From Thermomicrobiaceae bacterium (GTDB lineage Bacteria; Chloroflexota; Chloroflexia; Thermomicrobiales; Thermomicrobiaceae), in NCBI GenBank assembly GCA_025966355.1, contig JAICWZ010000039.1:1-9817 (forward strand): a DNA stretch of 9,817 nt. The letters are read 5' to 3'. The notes under the pieces were generated by a model, which had not been told where the DNA came from, did no database searches, and saw nothing but the letters and a program-made list of their open reading frames with translations. This document shows positions 4,286 through 9,817 of the stretch, one piece after another; the stretch's first letter is position 1; every line of letters starts with the position of its first letter. The position numbers and the translations under genes were made by a program.

Positions 4286-6913
4286 ATGCCAACCCAAGAG
4301 TTGTCCATAACAAAATTGCCACAGAATCCACCTGATGCCTGGATCTTGCGCGATCAACTTTCCGTGCCCTCGACCGAACAACTGCTGCTGTTTCACGGTC
4401 CGGAACTCTTCGCGAGCGTCGTCACATTCTCTCCGGTCGGGCATCTTGTGGTCGCGATTGACGGGCGCATACTGCGCGTCAACGATGTTTTTTCGCAGCT
4501 GACCGGTTACCACGAGCACGCGCTGGTCGGTATGACCCTGGTGGACCTCGTCGACCCGGATTCCCGCACGTTGACGGAGGAGATGCTTGAGCGCATGCTC
4601 AGGCGCCGCGAAACGGCGGTCGATTGGAACGCCGTTGTGTGCCAGCCGTCGGGACGGCCCGTCGAACTGGCGCTCAACGGCGTCGTCGTCTCGTCAGGCG
4701 GGCTGCCGCGCTACATCACGATCCTGGTGCGCGGCGGGGAAGCGGTGGAGCGGACGCCGGCCGCACCCTCCGCTCCGGTCGTCCCGATCGAGCCTGATTC
4801 GAATGACACCTTCCGTTCGCTCGTCGAACGAATCCCGGCCGTAACGTACATCACGACGCTGGCCGAAGGCGGCGGCACATTCTATATCAGCCCGCAGGTG
4901 AGCAACCTGCTCGGCTACGACCAGGAGGACTGGCTCGCCCAACCGTCGCTCTGGCTGGGAGCCGTCCACCCGGACGATCGCGCAGTCATTGACGACGCGA
5001 TCCGGCGCGGGCGCGACGAACGGACCGGATACCGTATCGAACACCGGGTGATCGCGCGCGATGGGCAGGTCTTCTGGGTGCGCAACGAAGCGGCGCTAAT
5101 GGCCGATGATGCCAGCGAGACCGCCTACTGGCACGGTGTCATGTACGACATCACCGAGCGCAAGAAGCTCGAGGAGAAGCTTGGCAACAGCGAGGCGCGC
5201 TTCCGTTCGCTGGTGCAGAACTCTTCAAGCGTCGTTCTGGTTGTCAGCCCCAACGGGACGATTCACTACGCCAGCCCGGCGCTGACGGCATGGCTTGGGC
5301 CGGGCACCACGTCCCCGGTTCCCGGGGAATCGTGTCTGACGTTGCTCCACCCCGATGATATCGAACGCTTTCGCGAGTTTCTGTCGGAAGCGGCGGGGGC
5401 GTCCGGTGTGTCGCCGGTGATCGAGGTCCGGTTCGTCGACGCGCTCGGCGGGGTGCGCCACATCGAGGCGATCGCGACCAACCTGCTGTCCGATCCGAAC
5501 GTCGGCGGGCTCGTGCTGAATACGCGCGACGTGACCGAGCGCAAAGATCTGGAACGGAACCTGTCGCACCAGGCATTTCACGATGCGCTCACCGATCTGC
5601 CGAACCGCTCGCTCTTTCTCGATCGGGTTGGACACGCCCTGGAACGCGCCGCGCGCCAGGATCGGCTGGTCGCGGTGCTTTATCTCGATATCGATAACTT
5701 CAAGCTGATCAACGACAACCAGGGGCACGATGTCGGCGATCAACTGCTTGTCACCGTGGCGAGTCGCTTGCGCGAATGCGTGCGTGCCGTCGATACGGTC
5801 GCCCGCTTCGGTGGCGACGAATTTACCGTGCTGCTCGAAGATCCGGAAGATATGTCCGTTGTCATTGAGGTGGCCGGCCGCATCTCGAAGTCGTTGTGCG
5901 AGCCGGTGGTCTTGCCCGACCAGGAAGTCACGGCGACGGTCAGCATCGGCATCGCGCACAACGTCAACAGCCAGACATCGCCGCAGGATCTGCTGAGTTC
6001 CGCCGATATCGCGCTCTATCGCGCCAAGAATCTCGGCAAGGCGCGCTTCGCCGTCTTCGAACGCGGCATGACGGCGCCGATTCATGAACGGCTGGCGCTG
6101 GAACACGACCTGAAGCGCGCCATCGATATGGGCGAGTTCGAGGTCTATTTTCAGCCGCTGGTCGAGCTGGAAAACGGCTTCGTATGCTGCGTGGAAGCGC
6201 TGGTGCGCTGGCATCATCCGGCGCGCGGGCTCCTGCTGCCGGAAGATTTTGTCGGCCTGTCCGAATCGACCGGCCTGATCGTGAAGCTGGGCGAGCAGGT
6301 ACTTGAACAGAGCTGCCGTCGGGTGAAGGAATGGCAGACACAGGATCGTACGACACCGCCGCTGGCGCTGAACGTGAATCTTTCCTCCTACCAGTTCCGA
6401 CATCCGACGATCGTTGAGGACATCATCGGGATCCTGGAGCGCTCGGGCCTCGCACCGGGCAGCCTGATCATCGAGATCAACGAGTCGTTGATTACGGAAA
6501 ATCCGGCCCACGCCATCAGCGTCCTGCAAGCGATCAAGCGCGCGGGGATTCGTCTGTTCATCGACGACTTCGGCACCGGCTATTCATCGCTGTCATTCCT
6601 CAAGCGCTTTCCGGTCGACGGTATCAAGGTCGATCGGTCGCTTGTTGATGGCATAGAGCGCGATGCCCCACAGCTATCGATGGTCGCCGCCATCATCGCG
6701 GCCGGTCAGGCGCTGCACCTCAACGTCGTCGCCGAGGGGATCGAGACGATTGGGCAACTGGCCGAACTGCGCGGTCTCGGTTGTCCGTCCGGGCAAGGCC
6801 ACCTCTTCGCCGCGCCCGGCCCGGCCGGCGAAATCTCCTCCTTCATCCGCCGTCGCGTCCTCTTGCCGCAAGTCCGCTTCAAGCGCGAACAACCGAGACG
6901 CACGGCCGAGTAG
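4286..6913 (+). CDS. PAS-PAS-PAS-GGDEF-EAL c-di-GMP turnover protein
   Basis: This is an 875-residue soluble cytoplasmic sensor for making and degrading cyclic di-GMP. Three PAS domains cover roughly 41-150, 172-295 (ending in the PAC-like YDITERK) and 302-420 (ending in RDVTERK). The GGDEF domain (about 424-592) keeps its active site FGGDEF (508-513) and an inhibitory I-site RAVD (500-503), five residues upstream as usual. The EAL domain (about 603-855) keeps every residue I would expect for phosphodiesterase activity: EAL with Glu637, Asn698, Glu730, Glu733, Asp760-Asp761 in DDFGTGYSS, Lys781, Glu817 and Gln837. Both activities are therefore possible, with the PAS domains presumably setting the balance. 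An in-frame stop at 4259-4261 rules out a start much further upstream. No clear Shine-Dalgarno sequence precedes the ATG (only GGGATGGG, 13 nt away). There is no membrane segment. The signal sensed is unknown. Confidence 0.95.
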   Translation: MPTQELSITKLPQNPPDAWILRDQLSVPSTEQLLLFHGPELFASVVTFSPVGHLVVAIDGRILRVNDVFSQLTGYHEHALVGMTLVDLVDPDSRTLTEEMLERMLRRRETAVDWNAVVCQPSGRPVELALNGVVVSSGGLPRYITILVRGGEAVERTPAAPSAPVVPIEPDSNDTFRSLVERIPAVTYITTLAEGGGTFYISPQVSNLLGYDQEDWLAQPSLWLGAVHPDDRAVIDDAIRRGRDERTGYRIEHRVIARDGQVFWVRNEAALMADDASETAYWHGVMYDITERKKLEEKLGNSEARFRSLVQNSSSVVLVVSPNGTIHYASPALTAWLGPGTTSPVPGESCLTLLHPDDIERFREFLSEAAGASGVSPVIEVRFVDALGGVRHIEAIATNLLSDPNVGGLVLNTRDVTERKDLERNLSHQAFHDALTDLPNRSLFLDRVGHALERAARQDRLVAVLYLDIDNFKLINDNQGHDVGDQLLVTVASRLRECVRAVDTVARFGGDEFTVLLEDPEDMSVVIEVAGRISKSLCEPVVLPDQEVTATVSIGIAHNVNSQTSPQDLLSSADIALYRAKNLGKARFAVFERGMTAPIHERLALEHDLKRAIDMGEFEVYFQPLVELENGFVCCVEALVRWHHPARGLLLPEDFVGLSESTGLIVKLGEQVLEQSCRRVKEWQTQDRTTPPLALNVNLSSYQFRHPTIVEDIIGILERSGLAPGSLIIEINESLITENPAHAISVLQAIKRAGIRLFIDDFGTGYSSLSFLKRFPVDGIKVDRSLVDGIERDAPQLSMVAAIIAAGQALHLNVVAEGIETIGQLAELRGLGCPSGQGHLFAAPGPAGEISSFIRRRVLLPQVRFKREQPRRTAE

Positions 6914-6931
6914 CGAGCCGCCCGCGTTTGC

Positions 6932-6943
6932 CACGGCGCCGTG
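6932..6943. repeat. 12-bp palindrome between the GGDEF-EAL and oxidoreductase genes
   Basis: CACGGCGCCGTG is a perfect palindrome 19 nt after the GGDEF-EAL stop. A second inverted repeat, CGGGCC-T-GGCCCG, lies at 6967-6979. Neither is followed by a T run, so neither is a convincing intrinsic terminator. They could be operator-like sites or chance in G+C-rich DNA. No clear -10/-35 pair is visible in this 93-nt gap. Confidence 0.25.
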
Positions 6944-7006
6944 CCTGGGGCATGATGGCGGTGGGGCGGGCCTGGCCCGAAATACTCGCCGGATGGAGGG
7001 TGTCTG

Positions 7007-8299
7007 ATGCTACCGAGCGCAGCGGATGTGGTCGTGATTGGCGGCGGGATTGCCGGTTGTTCGACTGCCTGGGAGATCGCCAAGCGAGGCGGCAACGTCG
7101 TATTGCTCGAAAAAGGTCGAATCGGCGGCGAACAGTCGAGTCGCGCCTGGGGCTTTGTGCGCCAGCAGGGACGCGATCCGGCCGAGCTGCCGATGATGAT
7201 CGCCGGCAACCGGATCTGGCAGGAGTTGCAGGCGGAGCTGGGCGAGGATATCGAGTGGGTACAAGCGGGCAACCTGAAGATCGCCTACGACGACCAGCGC
7301 CTCGAAGAGCTTCGCGGCTGGCTGCCGATCGCGCGTGAGTTCAAGCTCGATACCGAACTGCTGACGCCGGCTCAGATTCGCGACCTCATACCCGGCATCA
7401 TCGGACGCATCGCCGGTGGCATGTTTACCCCAAGCGATGGCCATGCCGAACCGTCCAAGGCGACAGCAGCGATTGGCCGTGCGGCAGAACGCGCCGGAGC
7501 GCAGGTATTCACCTATTGCGCGGCCGAGGCGATCGAGGTCAGCGGTGGCCATGTGAGTGGCGTTGTGACCGAGAAGGGGACGATCCAGACGCCGGTCGTT
7601 GTCTGTGCGGCGGGCGGCTGGTCGAAGCATCTGGCGCGTGGCGTCGGCCTCTCGCTGCCGCAGATCACCGTGCGCAACACCGTCGCCGAATCGACGGCCG
7701 CGCCGCCGATCACGCCGATCTGCGTCTGGGCGCCGGATGTCGCCTTCCGGCAGCGTCCGGGCGGAACGTTCTACCTCGCCGGTGGCGGTACCTCGGACTA
7801 CGACATCACGGTTGAGAGCTTCCGCAACACGCGTCTCTTCGCCGCCAACTATGTGAAGAACCGCAAGATGTTCCATCTGCGCGTCGGCGCGGACCTGGCC
7901 AAGGACGTGCTACGCAAGCTGCCCGGTTCGGAGTCGCGCGAGCACCCGTTCGCACACACCGTCGATGTCGAGCCGGAGCCGAATCTGGAAACCGCCTGGA
8001 GCAGCCTGAAAGGGCTGAAGCGGATGTTCCCGATGCTCGGCGACGTCGGCATGAAGCGCGTCTTCGCCGGGATGATCGATTCGACGCCGGATGCGCTGCC
8101 GGTGATTGGCGGGGTCGATGGGCCACGCGGCTTCTTTTTCGCGACCGGCTTTTCCGGGCACGGTTTCGCGCTCGGGCCGATCGTCGGCAAGGTGATGTCG
8201 GAGCTGATTCTCGACGGGCGTACCGATTTCGACCTGCGCCCGCTCCGCTTCAGCCGCTTCGCCGAAGGCGACATGGCGAAGGCAAAGAAGATGGTGTGA
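7007..8299 (+). CDS. FAD-dependent amino acid/amine oxidoreductase (DAO family)
   Basis: The 430-residue product is a DAO-fold flavoprotein, the group that includes glycine oxidase, sarcosine oxidase beta subunits and D-amino acid dehydrogenases. The N-terminus has the FAD-binding Rossmann motif GGGIAG (12-17), with Glu35 ending strand 2 (VVLLEK) to hold the ribose. Next comes SSRAWGFVRQQ (about 44-54), the flavin-contacting segment of this subgroup. The C-terminus has DALPVIGG and FSGHGFALGP, the usual second FAD-contact region. The enzyme should oxidise an amino acid or N-methyl amine to an imine or aldehyde, passing electrons to oxygen or a carrier. There is no secretion signal. GGAGGG (6995-7000) sits 6 nt before the ATG. 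The stop falls within about 55 nt of the fumarase start, so co-transcription is likely. The substrate cannot be told from the sequence. Confidence 0.9.
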   Translation: MLPSAADVVVIGGGIAGCSTAWEIAKRGGNVVLLEKGRIGGEQSSRAWGFVRQQGRDPAELPMMIAGNRIWQELQAELGEDIEWVQAGNLKIAYDDQRLEELRGWLPIAREFKLDTELLTPAQIRDLIPGIIGRIAGGMFTPSDGHAEPSKATAAIGRAAERAGAQVFTYCAAEAIEVSGGHVSGVVTEKGTIQTPVVVCAAGGWSKHLARGVGLSLPQITVRNTVAESTAAPPITPICVWAPDVAFRQRPGGTFYLAGGGTSDYDITVESFRNTRLFAANYVKNRKMFHLRVGADLAKDVLRKLPGSESREHPFAHTVDVEPEPNLETAWSSLKGLKRMFPMLGDVGMKRVFAGMIDSTPDALPVIGGVDGPRGFFFATGFSGHGFALGPIVGKVMSELILDGRTDFDLRPLRFSRFAEGDMAKAKKMV

Positions 8300-8341
8300 G
8301 AGGGCAGGGGCAGACGATTGTGGCGAACGACGATGATGAAT

Positions 8342-8346
8342 GGGAG
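8342..8346 (+). promoter_or_regulatory. Shine-Dalgarno site that favours the fumC start at 8353
   Basis: GGGAG lies 6 nt before GTG 8353. Two in-frame GTG codons lie upstream. GTG 8296 overlaps the oxidoreductase stop (GTGA) but has only a poor AAGAAG-like site. GTG 8320 has AGGGG about 9 nt before it. Recognisable fumarase sequence starts only at FRVERDSMG, just after the 8353 start. Confidence 0.5.
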
Positions 8347-8352
8347 CGTGGA

Positions 8353-9747
8353 GTGAGTGAGGCGAAGTTTCGCGTTGAGCGGGATAGCATGGGCGAGATG
8401 CAGGTGCCGGCGGATGCGCTGTATGGGGCGTCGACGGCGCGAGCGGTCGAGAACTTTCCGATCAGCTCGTTGCGACTGCCGCGCTCGTTCATTCGCGCGC
8501 TTGGACTGATCAAGCTGGCCGCGGCTCGGGTCAATCAGGATCTTGGCTTGCTGAACACCAAAAAATCCGAGCTGATTCAGCGGGTGGCGCAGGAGGTGAT
8601 CGACGGTCAGTGGGACGCGGATTTCCCGATCGACGTTTTCCAGACCGGTTCCGGCACCTCGACCAACATGAACGCGAATGAAGTCATTGCCAGTCGAGCA
8701 GCGCAGCTTGCCGGGGGGCGGCCGATTCACCCAAACGACGACGTCAATATGGGCCAGAGCAGCAACGACGTCATCCCGTCGACGATCAACGTCGCCGCCT
8801 ATCTGGAGACGGTCGAACAGCTGCTACCGGCGCTGGAGCACTTGCAGGCGACCTTCGAGCAGCGAGCCAGGGACACTGACGATGTCGTCAAGATGGGGCG
8901 GACGCACCTGATGGACGCTATGCCGGTGCGGCTCAGCCAGGAGTTGGGCGGCTGGGCGGCACAGGTGGCGGCGGCGCGCCAGCGGATCGAGGCGACCTTG
9001 CCGCGTGTGGCGCAACTCGCCATCGGCGGCACGGCGGTCGGCACCGGCATCAACGCGCACCCGGAGTTCGCCGGACGGATGGCCGCGATGCTGGCTGAAC
9101 TGACCGGCCAGCCGTTTGTCGAGACGAGCGATCACTTCATGGCGCAGGCGTCGCAGGATACGTCGGTCGAATTGAGCGGCCAGCTGAAGGCGTACGCCGC
9201 CGGGCTGATGAAAATCGCGAACGACTTAAGGTGGATGAACAGCGGTCCGCAGGGCGGATTGGGCGAGATCAGCCTCCCGGCGCTGCAGCCCGGCTCCTCG
9301 ATCATGCCGGGCAAGATCAATCCGGTCATCAGCGAGGCGACGATGATGGTCTGTGCCCAGGTAATCGGCAACGACGCCACGATTACGCTCAGCGCCCAGA
9401 TGGGCAACTTCGAGCTCAACGTCATGCTGCCGATCATCGCCTACGACCTGCTCGAATCGATCGACCTTCTGGCGAGCACGTCGCGCGTGCTGGCCGACAA
9501 GGCGGTGGCCGGCTTCACGGTCAATCGCGAGTCGATCGCCGACGTCGTCGAGCGCAATCCGATCATGGTAACGGCGCTCAACCCGATCATCGGCTATGAG
9601 GCGGGCTCCAAGATCGCCAAGCGCGCCTACGCCGAAAATCGCCGCGTCAAGGACGTCGCGCTCGAGATGACCGATCTCTCGTCGGAAGACCTCGACCGTC
9701 TCCTCGACGCCGCCGACCTGACCAGGGGCGGCATCAAAGACGCGTAG
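8353..9747 (+). CDS. fumC: Class II fumarate hydratase
   Basis: Fumarase C interconverts fumarate and L-malate in the TCA cycle. It is an iron-independent cytoplasmic homotetramer of the fumarase/aspartase superfamily. From GTG 8353 the product has 464 residues, close to the roughly 465 typical of FumC. It shows the N-terminal ERDSMG, TGSGTSTNMN, the HPNDDVN and QSSNDV blocks, GRTHLMDA with the catalytic-site His185, and the superfamily signature GSSIMPGKINP (314-324) with the catalytic Ser315. NFELNVMLP, in the C-terminal half of the central helical region, is also typical. Together these separate it from argininosuccinate lyase and adenylosuccinate lyase. Aspartase is the closest alternative, but the HPNDDVN block and overall pattern favour fumarase. 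Earlier in-frame GTG starts at 8296 and 8320 would add 19 or 11 residues with no conserved content. It probably shares a transcript with the upstream oxidoreductase and the gene after it. Confidence 0.95.
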   Translation: MSEAKFRVERDSMGEMQVPADALYGASTARAVENFPISSLRLPRSFIRALGLIKLAAARVNQDLGLLNTKKSELIQRVAQEVIDGQWDADFPIDVFQTGSGTSTNMNANEVIASRAAQLAGGRPIHPNDDVNMGQSSNDVIPSTINVAAYLETVEQLLPALEHLQATFEQRARDTDDVVKMGRTHLMDAMPVRLSQELGGWAAQVAAARQRIEATLPRVAQLAIGGTAVGTGINAHPEFAGRMAAMLAELTGQPFVETSDHFMAQASQDTSVELSGQLKAYAAGLMKIANDLRWMNSGPQGGLGEISLPALQPGSSIMPGKINPVISEATMMVCAQVIGNDATITLSAQMGNFELNVMLPIIAYDLLESIDLLASTSRVLADKAVAGFTVNRESIADVVERNPIMVTALNPIIGYEAGSKIAKRAYAENRRVKDVALEMTDLSSEDLDRLLDAADLTRGGIKDA

Positions 9748-9782
9748 GGGAACAACGAATTGCGATCGTAAGGGAGGAACCG

Positions 9783-9817
9783 GTGTCCTCCGCCGGTCGC
9801 CCGGCACTTCGGGCCGC
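9783..9817 (+). CDS. 5' end of the next CDS (partial)
   Basis: GTG at 9783 is preceded by a strong GGGAGG (9772-9777) at a 5-nt spacing, and the frame stays open to the window edge, giving MSSAGRPALRA. It begins 35 nt after the fumarase stop with no terminator between, so it probably continues the same operon. Too little is visible to name a product. Confidence 0.5.
   Translation, partial: MSSAGRPALRA

Noticed and set aside
5225..6529. A 434-codon open frame on the minus strand opposite the GGDEF-EAL gene
   Set aside because: It lies fully within the coding part of a well-supported protein and has no recognisable motif. It is a codon-bias shadow.
6967..6979. CGGGCC-T-GGCCCG as a terminator for the GGDEF-EAL gene
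   Set aside because: The loop is one base as drawn, or three if the arms are shortened, and no T run follows. It is likely chance in G+C-rich sequence.
7010..7876. A 288-codon open frame on the minus strand opposite the FAD oxidoreductase
   Set aside because: It shows no family features and lies entirely antisense to a convincing DAO-family gene.

Overview
This is a high-G+C bacterial chromosomal window with ordinary housekeeping and metabolic genes, good Shine-Dalgarno sites and tight gene packing. I see no insertion sequence, integrase, CRISPR array, rRNA or tRNA. The protein set (class II fumarase, two M20 hydrolases around a DUF1989 protein, an amino-acid-type FAD oxidoreductase and a PAS-GGDEF-EAL protein) fits a free-living heterotroph. 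My best guess is a Chloroflexota member of the Thermomicrobia type. That rests on impression, not on a search.

Layout. Bases 1-392 (+) hold the end of an unidentified gene, then a 94-residue protein with a glutamine-heptad helix and a C-terminal membrane segment. A near-ideal intrinsic terminator follows at 441-485. Bases 616-3884 (-) form a three-gene operon, read from 3884 down: an M20D/AbgB-like amidohydrolase, a DUF1989 (urea carboxylase-associated type) protein and a carboxypeptidase G2-like M20 peptidase. The gaps between its genes are only 24 and 14 nt. A 401-nt divergent intergenic region follows. Bases 4286-6913 (+) encode an 875-residue PAS-PAS-PAS-GGDEF-EAL protein with both catalytic sites and the inhibitory site intact. 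Bases 7007-9747 (+) encode a DAO-family FAD oxidoreductase and, almost directly after it, fumarase FumC. Another gene seems to start at 9783 and runs off the window.

How the genes may work together. The minus-strand operon looks catabolic. Its two metallohydrolases would release amino acids or amines from amide-linked substrates, with the DUF1989 protein in an unknown role. The FAD oxidoreductase would oxidise an amino acid or N-methyl amine to an oxo-acid or aldehyde, and fumarase feeds the TCA cycle. The c-di-GMP protein sits between these blocks and need not be linked to them. Nothing here is clearly a new defence or mobile system. The items most worth following up are the small glutamine-heptad membrane protein and the M20-DUF1989-M20 operon.
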